From assembly GCF_034190915.1 (NCBI RefSeq), contig NW_026947484.1, positions 182,150,982 to 182,214,981 of the forward strand: 64,000 nucleotides of DNA. The letters are read 5' to 3'. This stretch comes from Cavia porcellus. Taxonomy: Eukaryota; Chordata; Mammalia; Rodentia; Caviidae. This document shows positions 24,191 through 36,688 of this stretch, piece after piece. Made by a program: the position numbers and the translations under genes. A model generated the notes under the pieces. That model did not search any database, was not told the origin of the DNA, and was given only the letters and a program-made list of their open reading frames with translations. Within the stretch, counting starts at the first letter, position 1; each line of letters begins with the position of its first letter.

Positions 24191-24196
24191 CTCTCA

Positions 24197-24690
24197 AGCT
24201 CTGCCCTCTCCCTCCCTTCCTCCCTCCGTCCCTTCCTCCCTCCATCCCCTTCTCTTTTGTCTTTTCTTTCCCTTTTCCTTACTCACTTTTGGTCCCGTTA
24301 TCTCTTTTCCTTTCCTTTATTTTTTGCCTTTCTTTTTCTTTCTCTTTTTCTTCTTTTTAACTTTGCCTCTTACTTTTCCTTTCTTTCTCATTTTCTCTTT
24401 TCTTCTTTTGTTTTCTTTTTCTTTCCTTTTATTTTTCGCTCTGTGCCTTTTTCTCTCTCTCATTCTTTCCTTCTCTCACTTCCTTTCTTTTCTCCTTGCT
24501 TTATTTTTCTGTCTTTCCTTTCCTTCTCTCTTTCCCTTTCTTTTTCTCTTTTTCTCCATCTCGCTTTCCCTTGTCTCTTTCCCTTTCATCTTGCTTTCTC
24601 TTCTTCCTTTTCTCTTTCTTCCCTTTATCTCCCTTTCCCTTTTTCTCTTCTCTTTTCTTCTTCCTCTGTTTTCCTCTTATCTTTCACACA
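24197..24690 (+). repeat. Long polypyrimidine (CT-rich) tract
   Basis: Nearly 500 bases of C and T with few purines. It creates artefactual open frames of up to 146 residues rich in F, L and S, which should not be read as proteins. Confidence 0.95.
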
Positions 24691-25944
24691 AGCATAAACA
24701 CCTCACAGAATCAAATTCCTTCTAATGAGAAATCTCTTTCTTAAAATAACTTTCTAACATTTACAATGTTTCTCTGACATACTTACTACCCTTAAACTCA
24801 CCTTCCTGCACACATGTGAACCTACATGTGCATGCACACGTGTGCATACATTCCCTGTAATCACAGGCTGAGGCTCTAGGGGAGGAGCCGGGAGTGTCAC
24901 TCGTATCACCTGTCACCATGACCATTTCTGGTCAGTTACCCCATTTCCTTTTTCTCTTGCCTGGCCATGGCCCACAGTGGGCTGCAAATTATTTGAATCC
25001 AACTAATGACCTTTCAGTTAGACTCTTTCCCTCCTGCTCACCGCTGTCCCTCCCAATCCTATGGCTCAAAATTTGCTGTAGACACAGAGGACCCACAGCA
25101 GCAGGGGCCACCGCTGCTGGGGCTTCTCTGAGGAATAGGACATCCACATTTCTGAATATGTACAGTTCAATTCCAAGTTCCTCCAAGGCTGGACTACTTC
25201 TCCAGCCTTGCATCTTCTCAGTAAAACATCCCACAGTTTATCTTTGTTCAATGGCAATTCTGTTGAGTCTCAGAACCCTGGATGAAGCTCAAAGCTGAAC
25301 CGCGACCCAAAAGTGCTCTGGACCCCAGTTGTGATGAACCTATGGCACGTGTGGCTACAGTGGGCTGTTTGTTCTCACTGAAAGCTCTAAAAGATTCGCC
25401 ATCTCTGCTTAGTTCATGGCCCACCTTCAACCTAGACAAGTTCTGAGGTTAAAGTTCCTTTGAGGGAAGTTGGCCTAGAAAGAAGTATGTGGCATCTTCC
25501 TTCCTCTCCAAGGCTGGGGTGGGGAAGTCCTAGCTCTGCCTCAACCCACAGGGCTGCCTGTGATGGAGGTGTAAAGGGACAGCTGTACAGGGGTCAGCTT
25601 CACCCCTACATCAGTTGAGGCGAAAGTGTAGGTTTCCCCATGGTTGAAGCAGACTTCACTGCCATCCTGGCTAACCTGCAGCCATCCTGGAGGGGCCCAG
25701 TGCAAAGGGCAGGGGCGGGCTGGAGAGTGCAGCAGGAAGTGTGGAGCTTCTCCCCCTGAGCGCCACCAGCCAGGAAGGCAGCACCCACACTGGGACCTGT
25801 GCAGCAACAGAGTCCCAGGCTCGAAGGACGCAAAGTATCTCCTACTGCACGGCACAGCTGCCACACAGCACATCTCAGACCCAGCTGCACCAGCAGCTGT
25901 AAGATTGCCCTCTTACCCCTCCTCACCATCCACACACACAGGTG
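24691..25944. other. No gene recognised
   Basis: GC-rich part at 25500-25930 carries overlapping frames of about 110-127 residues on both strands, without recognisable domain. Confidence 0.35.
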
Positions 25945-26095
25945 AAGCTGGGCGTGGTGGCACAGGCCTATATCTCAACCCTGAGGGAAGCCGAGGCCAG
26001 AGGACCACAAGGCTGAGGCCCACCTGAGCAACTTACTGAAGCCCTGTCTCAAAATAAAAAAGAAAAAGGGCGGGGCATGTAGCTCAATGCACAAG
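25945..26095 (+). repeat. Composite 7SL-tRNA SINE
   Basis: AAGCTGGGCGTGGTGGCACA, GAAGCCGAGGCCAGAGGACC and GAGCAACTTACTGAAGCCCT form the 7SL half. AAAATAAAAAAG links it to GGGCGGGGCATGTAGCTCAA, the start of a truncated tRNA half. The linker and order resemble squirrel-type B1-dID elements. Confidence 0.85.
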
Positions 26096-27018
26096 GAAAA
26101 GAGAGGAGAGAGGTGAGTAGCAAAAGCTAGGAGGCAGAGTGAAAGAGAAAAAGGCAAGAAGGTAAGTCTGGGGTTGCCTTAAACTGGAAATTAGACGACA
26201 AACAGCATTGGATGAGAGCGTGAAGTTCAAATTTAAATAGAATTGAACTTTTTATTATTACAAAAGTGAATCTGTTACAATACATAAAATTGCCAGAAAA
26301 ACTAATAGCTCCCTTGGAGATATTCTCTAGGAATCAGAAAAGGGGCCTTAAAGAGCTGGTGTGAACTTTTATTGGAGGGGAGGGATTGCTTTTCGCCATG
26401 TCCATTTCAGGCAACACATGAGGCTACCCTTGTGGCTTGGATGCACTCAGATGTAAAGCAGCCTACAAAGTGGGGAGGGCTTGTTAAATGGGGAACTCCA
26501 GCCCAGCTTCCAGGTCTGGTCATCTACATTCTGCATGAGGACTCAGCTACTCAAAAGGATACACCAGTGAGGGTTCAAAGCTCTGAGGTCAAAGAACTTG
26601 AGAGCCAAGAAGAGCAGACAATAGGCAGGGGCCAGAAGAGGCCAAAAAGTATAAAATCATTTCCACCAAATTCATTGGAGTTTAGGGACAAACACCCACC
26701 CAAAGATGGAGCGAAAGCACCTGGAGGACACCCTGTAGAGTACAAGACAGATGCCAATCCTGGGAGGTGGGGTGTATTTAAGTGTGATGACTCAGTTCCT
26801 TGAGTTTTTTTTTTCCAGAAAACGTTGCCCTGCAACCTTCATCTTCTCTCTGCTAGGTTTCTGGGTTAAAATCCCTTTTGGTTTTCATAGCATCCCACCA
26901 ATCTCTCTAATTCAGCCTAAAGTTCATGACTGCGTAATAGTCCCCTTCTTTTTCTAGCCCCTTCACTCAGCTTAAAATACAACCTGACAGCAGGATTTCA
27001 GTAGCTATTTTGAGAGGG
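26096..27018. other. No gene recognised
   Basis: A 143-residue frame at 26372-26803 is the longest here. It has no motif I recognise and low-complexity flanks, so I do not call it a gene. Confidence 0.35.
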
Positions 27019-27019
27019 A

Positions 27020-27084
27020 TGCATGGATGGATGTATGGATGCATGGATGGATGGATGGATGGATGGATGGATGGATGGATGGAC
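27020..27084 (+). repeat. (ATGG)n microsatellite
   Basis: About 16 tetramer units, interrupted near the start. Confidence 0.97.
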
Positions 27085-28639
27085 ACACAGGTACCTTAAA
27101 CTAGTTCCTGGCTACTGCACAGATCCAATGTTTAGTTAGTAACAAATAGACTTTAGCAGTTGATTTAGCAGACCAGGGGATAGATCAGAGACTTGGGAGA
27201 AGCAGCCACCTGGTGGATCCTAGGTTACATTCCCTCTCAGCATCATAGTGAAAAGGGAAAAGAGTACAGATGCCTTCTCATTCATGAGGAGCTCAGGACT
27301 TGGAGAAAGAAAGATCTGGAAGCCCTGTGGGAAATTACTGAGGAAGGCAGAACTCAGAGGAACAAGAGGGCAACTGATACTCTGCCTGTTCAGTGCTTCA
27401 CAACTGACCTTGGAGTGTACGTAGCAGTGTCTGTCCCAGTGAAGGATTCCTTCTGCATTCAGTGACTCAGGGGTGACCATTCATCACTGGTGTCTGCCTC
27501 TGCTACACTATGACCTGAGGGGCCTCTGATCCAGCTCCCCCTGGGTCTGTCTCCCCTGAATTACAGCTACAGAAGAATAATGTCATTGGGGAACATATGC
27601 TAAGAACACCTTCCCAATAAAATTCTTTCCATTAGAAGGTGGTGTTAAATCAGAGCAAACGTGTGGAAATCAATGGGATACAGTGGATGCCAACTCCCGG
27701 AGCAACAAATCTCAACTCACATTTCTGTGCACACTCACACTACTGCGGAGAGGAAGGGGGACGAAGGGAGAATGGTCAGATGCCACACCCAGCCTAATTT
27801 CAGATCTCTCAGCCCCATGCCAAGATTCTGCCAAACCGTATGGCATCCAAGAGATGGGAATGGGATAGGGGAAAAAAGCATATGGCGAGTATGGGAGGGG
27901 TGGGGAGAAATTACACAAGAAACAGACTCGCTTTTCCAGGGGAGTGTGTTTCTGCATCAGACTGTTGAGGCAGAAATATGTTATTTGGAACAACAGCCCC
28001 CCAAAAATGTCCTGTGTGTTGCCTTTTAACACCAGCAAATGCGAGCTGGAGAGTGGGCCATGTCCAGCCTAGACCCCACACGTGCAAGGTGCAACATGAA
28101 ACGGGTGCCCGCGGGGAAGGGAAGCCCAGGAGGCCAGGCCTCTTGGTGCTCTCACGGGCATCTGGCAGAAGTCACTTGATTACTTGATTTGAGACCCACA
28201 CTTCATGTTTTGCAAGTATAATTTTTTTATTATTTATTTTGGGGGGTTAAAAAAAGTAGACACATAAAATTAAATTTTAGCATATTTTTAGTGTTCTTGC
28301 CAACTGTTATGGAAGGAGGGGTGCCAGATTTGGTTCTTTAAATTATGAGCTTTTAAAACGGTCATAAGGAATTTGAAAATAAAAGACAGCCATTGCTGAA
28401 AGCCACAAGTCTATTACCACTAGGTGGGGAAAAGCCACCCTAGGAATTTCAGAAGTGCAAGAAGATGGAGGTCAGAAAGAAATGGGTCAAACACTGCACA
28501 AGCTCACCGCAGCCTGTCTTTCCATATTTAACAGAAGACTAGCCCGTAAATCTACACCAGTTAGACACTGAATGCCCAAGGGCGTTCCTTGATTCAATAA
28601 GATATATGACATTGAGCAAGTCACCTTCTCTCAAAATTA
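27085..28639. other. No gene recognised
   Basis: Overlapping frames of about 60-120 residues occur on both strands at 27193-28187. None has a recognisable domain. Confidence 0.35.
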
Positions 28640-28830
28640 ATTAAGAGTTTTGGAGAAGTTTCAATCTGCCTGCCACTATGCTAAATTTCATAATTATGCA
28701 CTTTTGAAAATCCTTATCACAACCGTGAGGATACGGGCAATTGTTTTTTCCAAATTCCAAGTGAGGAAACCGCGGCTCAGAAAAGTTTTCTAACGTTTCC
28801 AAGGTGATACTGTCTGAGCACATCATGACT
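28640..28830 (-). repeat. MIR fragment
   Basis: CCTTATCACAACCGTGAGGA, GTGAGGAAACCGCGGCTCAG and the following AAGGTGATACTG match reversed MIR. Confidence 0.75.
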
Positions 28831-29130
28831 ATCAGATGACAGAGGGGCTGAATTGAGGGGGACAGAGCAGAGCCAGGCGACCAGCGGAGGATGAGAGAGC
28901 CAGGATGGGAGTGGAAGTCTGACCTTCAGGGCACCCTGCAGATTCCCAGAGCTGACGCTCAGGAAAGGTGGCCACGGTTCAAACACGGATGATGAAGATG
29001 AGAAGAAGGTAGAGGGGTCAGAGGAAAGGCTGATGGTGGTGAAGACTGACGTGCTGAGGATGAAGATGATACAGCAGTCATCTGAGCTCTTTCTATGTGC
29101 CAGGTCCTAAGAAGTCTCGGGCTTAGAAAT

Positions 29131-29198
29131 CTTTTTCTTTCTTTCTTTCTCTCTTTCTTTTTTTCTTTCCTTCTTTTCTCTTTTTTTTTTCTTTCTTT
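29131..29198 (+). repeat. CT-rich low-complexity
   Basis: TTTCTTTC-type repeat next to a reversed SINE. Confidence 0.85.
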
Positions 29199-29392
29199 TT
29201 TGTACTGGGGATTGAACTGAGGGCCTTAAAACTGAGTTACATCTCCTGCTAATTTTTCTTTTCTTGTTATCTTTTTTCTTTTTAAGAAAATTCTCACTAA
29301 GTTTTGCTTCCCAGGTGGGCTTGAACTTGCGATTCTCCTGCCTCAGACCCCCGAACTGCTGTGATTACAGGTGTGTAACGGCAGTGGGCTCT
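29199..29392 (-). repeat. Composite 7SL-tRNA SINE
   Basis: On the plus strand the tRNA half comes first (TACTGGGGATTGAACTGAGG), then CTTGAACTTGCGATTCTCCT and GTGATTACAGGTGTGTAACG from the 7SL half, all reversed. Confidence 0.8.
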
Positions 29393-29689
29393 TAGCCAGC
29401 ACATCTGACAGCCTTCCCAAGGCAGTGGGACCACAAGGCCCACATGCCACGAGGGAGACATTTGGCTAGAGGTCCAGGCAGGTACGAAACTCTGTGAGCA
29501 TGACTTTGCCGTTTTCACTACAAACACATTCAAAGTGTGTTTGCTTTTTTACATTTTTGTTACTTTTGTTTCTGAACAGATGTTCACTTTATGAGCGCAA
29601 ACTTGTAAACTTCCTCTTATGATTATTTTTCTGCAACTTCAATACTTGGTAAAGTATTCTGCTGGAGGGGGAAATCTTTATTCTCTTTT

Positions 29690-29800
29690 TGACTACACAC
29701 TGTTAACTCTTGAATGCACCTGGAATTCATTTTGATGCATGGTAGTAATAAAACTTTAGATCCAGCTCACCTAGCTAACACTATTTCTGACAAAAGTCTC
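29690..29800 (-). repeat. L1 ORF2 fragment
   Basis: CACCTGGAATTCATTTTGAT and the following bases recall reverse-complement L1 ORF2 C-terminal sequence. Short and diverged. Confidence 0.45.
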
Positions 29801-29999
29801 CTTATTGCCTCTTTCTGTACTTACTACTGCAAGATAAGGCATCCTTTTCTCAAGGCTGAAGTTTTCCAAATGCTTTTTTAATTACAGACAGTCCCCGAGT
29901 TCTGGTGGTACAACTTAAGATTTTTCAACTGCACAACGATGTGGAAAACGGTACGTCCTCAATAGAAATCATACTTTAAATTTTCTGTTGTTTTTTTTT

Positions 30000-30130
30000 T
30001 CCCCCTTTGGACAGGGTCTCTCGCTATGTCCCCCAGGTTGGTCTCAAACCCCTGAGAGGCTCAATTACCCTCCCTACCCCCTCTCCGACCTCCTGAGTAG
30101 CTGGGAGTGCAGGCAGAGGCCGGGTTCTTG
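30000..30130 (-). repeat. 7SL-derived SINE half
   Basis: GACAGGGTCTCTCGCTATGT, CAGGTTGGTCTCAAACCCCT and CTGAGTAGCTGGGAGTGCAG are the reverse of a 7SL-type SINE. Confidence 0.8.
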
Positions 30131-30174
30131 ATATTTATACTTTGAGTGCTAAGGAAACCACTGCCAAATCCAGG

Positions 30175-30360
30175 AAGCTGAAGATTTATATGTATGTTTT
30201 CTTTGAGAACTGCATAGCATTCACTTGCATACTTAGGTCACTAACCCATTTTGAGTTAATTTTTTTTATTTTTATATTTTGTGCAACAGGGGTTCGACTT
30301 CACTCGTCTGTATTCAGATACCAAATTATCCTTGCATCACTTGTAGCCTGTTTGAGTCTC
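30175..30360 (-). repeat. L1 ORF2 fragment
   Basis: ACTAACCCATTTTGAGTTAA followed by GGGGTTCGACTTCACTCG matches the reverse of the L1 ORF2 C-terminal region. Confidence 0.6.
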
Positions 30361-30364
30361 TGTG

Positions 30365-32160
30365 TCCCTTAATAGCAAGAGAAAATAACTCAAAGCCTCA
30401 ATTCATCTATCTCCTGGAGGTTCTGTGTCATTACCAGTGTTTTTAAGGACTCCTGCAGAGACGAAGTGTGTCTGTACTCTGTCATCTTTCATTCTGAACT
30501 TCTGCTCCTGAATTTCCCATCTCGCATGCTGCATGGCTCAGAAAGGGACACCCAGGAACTGCCTATGTTGCCAAAGGAATCTAATGAATGCCTCCTAATT
30601 CACTTCCCTCCTGAGGAGAGGAGCCAAGCAAGTCTGTCCTGTGCATGCACCCCAGCTGGGGCTACGTGTGTCCCCAGCTACCTTGCTGCTTGAGTCACTG
30701 CTGCTGGCACCAGAGAGCAGGTGCAAGCATCTGGGAAAGGCCAGGAACCCCAAAGGTGCCTGGATACCCACACTACTCAGGAGGAAACTCTAGGCAAGAC
30801 CTCATTCATGTTGTAACTGTCCATTGCCAAGTGTCCATGGACTTCTGATTTCCTAATATTCTGCAAATCTGTAGCTAGATTGCTGTTCTGAGCTATACTT
30901 TTTATCTTAAAAATTTCAGAAGTTTGTTTTATAAGAATCAGTTCCAATAATTATTTATAAGTTTCACTGTTTTCTATTTTTAAGCTTGTTTCCTTATAAT
31001 TTTCTCATAATTATCCTATTTATGCTTTTCAAAATTTAGTTTGCCATTCTTTTTAACTCCAATATTTACTACAAGTGTACCTATATATACATGCATACTA
31101 TATATAGATACCACAAAACCTTTAAGCATATTTTCTGCCTTTATCTTTATAGATATTTATGAAGGTAGACACATCTGTGATTGAATATACATATTCTATA
31201 GACACTTAAAAGGCTGTGCTTCGGTTTGCATAGTATTACTAGAGTGATACTAATTAAACTATTTGGATCACTTTATCCTTAATTAAATTACTGTTTAATA
31301 TTAATGGTGTCTCGAAGTTTGTTCTTTTCCTGTCTTATACTTACTTCCAATGGTTGTTTAACTATCTGCATGTCGATGTTATTCTTTGGCACATAAAATT
31401 TCATTTCTCCCAGTTTTTCACTTTCTGCCAGTGTTTCTCCGTGTAGGTCTTGGCCTGGCAGCACCAGCCTCCCTGAGGAACCCGCTGCAAATGCAAAAGC
31501 TCAGACCCCAGCCCAGAACTGAAGAACTGGTGACTTTGTGGGTGGGGCCTGGTGATCTACCTGGTCACACCTTCTCTGATTTCCAGGCACCTCACAATTA
31601 AAGCCACTGCTCTACAAAATGATTCCAAGTGATTCATTTCATGATTATTCAAAGTACCCTGCTTTCATTGTTCTGTTTTCCTAATAAATTTTTGCCTTTG
31701 ATTATTGTTAACCTAGAGAGGTGTAGATTTTCCTCTGGGGTCTCTTAACATCTACGGAATCAAAGTCAGGGGAGGCCTCCTGATGTCTGTCTTTCCCAAG
31801 TCTCTTGATGGCCCGGAGTATGTGAGAGCCGGAGCCAAGGAAGGTCAAGCTGTCTCCCAGCTGTGGAACCGGCTGCCTAGGAATCCAGGTGCCTTGAGCT
31901 CCACACTCAGGCCATCCCCTGTGGCAACACCTGCCGCACCTGTGCCACCCAGAGAGCTCTGTTCTGATGGCTGCAGGCAGGCAGCACCCTAGGGCTGTGC
32001 AGTGTGCCAACCTTAATTTAAGGACTTCGTAAATCTCTTTGTAAATCTCTTTTCTTTATTCCCTGATTGCTTCTTTAGTGTAAATCTATCTTTTCATTTT
32101 TTAAATACAATATTCTGTGAAATAAATCTTTAACGGTCCATTTCATGGTTTTGTTTCATT
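30365..32160. other. No gene recognised; AT-rich
   Basis: AT-rich (30870-31390) then mixed sequence. No coding or repeat feature placed with confidence. Confidence 0.35.
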
Positions 32161-32196
32161 TTTTGTTTGTTTGTTTGTTTTGTTTTGTTTTTTTTT

Positions 32197-32385
32197 CCAC
32201 ATACTGGGACTGGAACCCAGAGCGTTTACACAGAGCTAGATTCCCTGTCATTTCCTTTCTTCCTTCTTTCTTATTTTGAGGCGGGATTTCACAAAATTGC
32301 TAAATTGCTTGAAATTGAAGTAGATCTTCATACCTCAGCTACCAGAATGCTGAGGTTACAGATGTATGCCACCACATCTGTCTCA
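32197..32385 (-). repeat. Composite 7SL-tRNA SINE
   Basis: GGGACTGGAACCCAGAGCGT (tRNA half), TTGAGGCGGGATTTCACAAA, and GCTGAGGTTACAGATGTATG (7SL half), all reversed. A GTTT-rich patch precedes it. Confidence 0.75.
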
Positions 32386-33538
32386 AGTCCCCTTCTTTTC
32401 CCTGAATTGTTCCTGTCGTCTCTGTGGTCATTTCTGATGTCTCATTCTCCCCCCACTCTCCCACTCTCTCTCTTCGTGAGGCTGGTGGCCACTGGTTAAC
32501 CATTCATGTTTCTGAAGAAAAGTGTAGCAGAAAGATGGGTCTGTGTCAGTTCGGCCACTGGGCACTAGCCTGTGAGGGCACCTCTTTACTATCCAGGCAG
32601 GATGCACCATCCACAAGTCCAGAGACCCCACTGCCCTGAAGAGAAGACAGACTTTTGAATTCCTACCTCCTATGTTGTGGGGCCTAGAACTCTGTAAGCA
32701 AATATCCAAAGTTCCTTAGAAAACATCCCTCTCACTAGCCTGGGATGGAAAGGGCACCCACTTTTGCCCTGAATTTGCTCATGCTGATACTTTCATGAGC
32801 AGAAGATTTTGGACGCTCAGACTCCATCTGCCATCTTGAATTGCTATGAGTAGCTACAAAGAAAATTCCAGAAGTTCAAGGAAAATCTACAGGCTAGCTC
32901 AGAATGTTGAGAATGCCCTCCATAAGCACTTCCTTTCAAATGCCTTCAAAGATCATCTCTCTTTCTTCTTTGTCCTACAACTTTAAATTTATGTTTATGT
33001 AGTCCATATTCCATAATCTATAAAAATTCAATATTTATATGCTATAAAGTATACAAATACTATAATCAATAGTTAATATCTGTACACATTTTATAGATTT
33101 ACTATTTATATGAATTGTATTCAAAGGTTTGAATATTGAAAAAGAAATGTATATGTTTAACAATGACAAAAGCACAGAGGCAGATTTTTAAAAAGCAGTA
33201 AGAAGATACAGTTATTAGAACAGTGGTTTAAAACTCTGTCCCAGGAAGACCTGAAGATCAGTGGAGGTGACTCACAGAGAAGGGAGGATAATGAGGGACT
33301 TATCTCCCAGTGCCCCTCCCTGCTGCAGAAACTGCCAACTCTATCTGCTTTTTGTATTTTGGGTTTTGAGTAAAATTTCATCTGGAAAATAAGCACTATA
33401 TAAGCTAAAAAAAAAATGCTTGAACACACTTTATTAGACGGCTTATATTTGGTTTACTAGGGATGCTGTGATTTATAAGTAAGCCTTGTTGCTCATTTAA
33501 TAACCCTTAAAAAATTGACTGCTTTTCATAACCGGCAA
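32386..33538. other. No gene recognised
   Basis: Unassigned. Strongly AT-rich at 32980-33130. Confidence 0.35.
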
Positions 33539-33540
33539 TG

Positions 33541-33640
33541 GGCCGGAGATATAGCTCAGGGGCGCAACGCCTGCCTGGTAAGCGTGTGGTCTTGAGTTCT
33601 ATTTCCGGTACTAAAATAAATAAATAAAATAATAACTTTT
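33541..33640 (+). repeat. tRNA-derived SINE, subtype B
   Basis: GGCCGGAGATATAGCTCAGG, CCTGCCTGGTAAGC and GAGTTCTATTTCCGG with an AAATAAATAAAT tail. The target-site duplication is not clear. Confidence 0.85.
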
Positions 33641-34740
33641 TAAAAATCAGCATCTATTTAATTTTATTAATCGTATCTCTAGGAGCATTTCTTCTGGATT
33701 AGATCACAGGTTTATCCTGCCACCTGGTGGCTACATATGTGTATTGCAGGGGCAATTTCTAAATATAGCTATTAGCAGCTCAAGTTGCATACTGGATTGT
33801 ACAATCACAAAGCAATAATGATGTGTAGGAGGCTTTCTGACATCCATTACAACCCATGTCTACACACACTATATCGTTTGATACTTCTGGTAGGGACTTT
33901 CAGGGAGTATTCATGTCCTTTCCCATTTTGAGCAGAGGAAAAGCAGATCAAAACCTAAGTAACACACGTTATTGGACAGCCAGGTAATTGTGATCCTAAG
34001 CTTGACCACAGCCTTATAACCATTAAAGGAGGATGATAGCTTCTTGACAAACTAACAGCCTTAAACCTGTAGAAATGGTTCAACCAGAGGTACAAAAATG
34101 GTAGCCCACAGATTAGAGGTGGTATCTTCAGCCCAGGTGAATCAAAACTTGGAGCCAAGAGAAATGATACAGCTGGATTCCAAATAACAAACCGAGATGC
34201 TATGATCCGGTGGCTTCAAGAAAAGGGAAGCTAAATCTCTGATTTACTAAGAACTGCATACTTCCAGCAGTCAGAAATCACAATCTGAAGAATGAAAAAT
34301 TTTGCCCATTGCCTGAAAATACATAGTTAAAAGAAGGAGGCAGACAAGGAAAACTAACAGCTCCTTTCTGCATAGTCCAGATCAAGCCTGAAATGTAGGA
34401 CCCTGCTTGTTATGAAAAACGAGATTTGGCAGAGAAAAAATAACAGAGCATGAATATTCATAGCTTATTTTCCTCTTTACCCCTCAATCCCAAAAGGATT
34501 CTTTCTCACCCAACTTTCAAGAAGTCCCTAGACATTTTTAATACTAAGCTAATCACAAGAGAGATAATATAAGAAACAGAAGAAATAAGAAGAGGGATTT
34601 TTTTAAGTTTGCGAACTAAGGACCAGAAGAAATGAAGTATACAGAGAAAGAAGACGCCAGAGAGGGAGAGAACTATGGGATAGAACTAGAAGAAACTTAG
34701 AGTTTGCAGTGGGAGAGAAAAGTTACTTGGTACAGGAGAC
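33641..34740. other. No gene recognised
   Basis: Unassigned sequence. Confidence 0.35.
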
Positions 34741-34742
34741 TG

Positions 34743-34790
34743 ATGCATGGATGGATAGATGGATGGATGGATGGGTGGGTGGACAGATGG
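34743..34790 (+). repeat. (ATGG)n microsatellite
   Basis: Around 10 imperfect GGAT or GGGT units. Confidence 0.9.
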
Positions 34791-35574
34791 GGAGAGAAAG
34801 AGAACAGAACTGGGCATAGCCACAGATGAGCCACAGGCAGAAATGAGCAGATAACAGGAGCAAGAACTTGCAGTATGGAGCAAGTCATGAATCCAAGCAG
34901 ATGAAAAGAGGTCTGAAAGAAAAAAAGAAAAAAGGAAAGGACCGTATGTCAGGACTCTCATGGAAAAGCCCAAGACCAATTTGATTCTGGTACAAACTTT
35001 GTGCCATTCATAATTTGCCTACTGAGACGTAAGTCAAAATATCAGCATGGATGGATTCTGGCCGGCAGATGCCAGAGGAAAAGAACCCATTCCCCTGGGT
35101 ATTGGAGAGAAAAAAAAGGTTGAAAAATAACTTCAGCTCTGGACTTTGCCCTTCCTGTTTTTAGCCGCTTGGAATGACCCCTGTCAAACACTTACTCTTC
35201 ATGTGTCCCTGTAGATTCCATGAGAGGAAGGCTTCAGCTCCTCCTTTTCTGTGGCTACTCGAAATTCTGCAGCCGGGTGGGCATATGGTCGTGAACTACT
35301 TGTCATCTGAGACCATCATCTCTGAGGGCTGAATAAATATTTATCTAACCATTTATTAAATGATTTACTAAATTACATAATTAATAGATAAATAAATGTT
35401 AACAAGCCCAAACTCATCTCGTTATATGTACTGCCATCCATCACTTGCATTTTTGCAATAATTCTTAACTGTTCTTATATCTGGCTTCTCTTAAACCATT
35501 GTCTTTCAATCCATCTTTAAACCAAATCTTTTAATCCATCTTTCCTCGTTTTAAAGGGTAAGTTGTATGCATCA

Positions 35575-36060
35575 CTCCTCTACTCAGAACTGCCCAGAGG
35601 AAAAGTGAAGGCTTTGGAACAGCTTCCAGAGTGCCGTGACCAGGGCTGTACCTGCCTCTCGGGTTCCATATCCTCCACACTCTCCACTTGCTCCGCTCCA
35701 CATACTGGCCCTGCTGGCTGACGCCTCAACATGTCTTAGCTCTAATTCCCCCAAGCATTCCCCGGATCTCTGTCTTAGCCCCCTAACAGCCTCAAATCTT
35801 GACTCTTCTGTCACTTCCTCTTGAAGAAATTCCCTGGTCAGAATATCTAAAGTTTGCAACATGCTCCTCCCCTGAACTTCTCTATCATCCTCTCCTACTT
35901 TATTTTTAAACAGTACTTATCACTTTATAATAAGACACAATTTACTATTTTATTTACTTTCTGTCCCTTCCAGTAAGCCCCCGAGGGCAGGTTTTCGGTG
36001 TGTTTTGCTCTCCGTTGTATCCCCAGCTTTTGGCACTCAGTATTTGTTGAGTGAAACCCC
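35575..36060 (+). repeat. L2 3'-end copy
   Basis: The order of GTCACTTCCTCTTGAAGAAA, CCCCGAGGGCAGGTTTTCGG, TTGTATCCCCAGCTTTTGG and a GTATTTGTTGAGTGAA end matches L2. It is the most complete L2 piece in the window. Confidence 0.75.
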
Positions 36061-36365
36061 TCGTTCCCAAGTGATTCAATTCCCGCATCACGTCTCAATC
36101 AGATACAGTAGTCCAGCAGCCAAAATTAATTTAAACCTTCTATTGTGCTCTTAAAAAGATACTAAATGAGATCACAGTCATAATCTAAATAATACTTCTT
36201 AAAATTTCCTTTCCATTTCTTTATTCTTCAATTTTAACAACTGCTTCCTCCACATCTGCCCTGCCTAGAGACCCCCAGAATCCTGTGTGTGGGGGTTCTT
36301 TACTCTTCCTTCCCTGGAGGCCATTTCTTGACATTCTCATTACAAAGTGCTGCAAGGAGTATGCC

Positions 36366-36391
36366 ACACACACACACACACACACACACTC
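36366..36391 (+). repeat. (CA)n microsatellite
   Basis: About 12 CA units. Confidence 0.95.
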
Positions 36392-36688
36392 AGCCACGGG
36401 GATGCCCAAGATTTGTCCTCATTCCCCAAGGAGGGAATGGAGCAGAGTCTTTTATGAAGTGAGCTCCTCTCACCTTGAGTCCTTTTCCCAAAGTAACTGT
36501 GATCAAGAATATTTTATAATAATTGTACCTGTTTGTTACAAATCCAGCCTTAGAGATCAAACAGGCAGGAGCTCTGCTATTTCCTAAGGAGTCACTCTAT
36601 ATGCTTATTAACTGAAGCACTTACACTGTTGGAAACCAGCTAGGTAGAGGTCTGAGATTTCCCTTCCTTCTATACTCTAGAGAACTGT

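Noticed and set aside
24257..24744. Open frames of 146, 133 and 82 residues
   Set aside because: They arise from a CT-only tract that has few stop codons on this strand. The composition is nearly all F, L, S and P.
26372..26803. 143-residue open frame as a possible gene
   Set aside because: No recognisable domain, no splice or promoter context, and unremarkable codon use.
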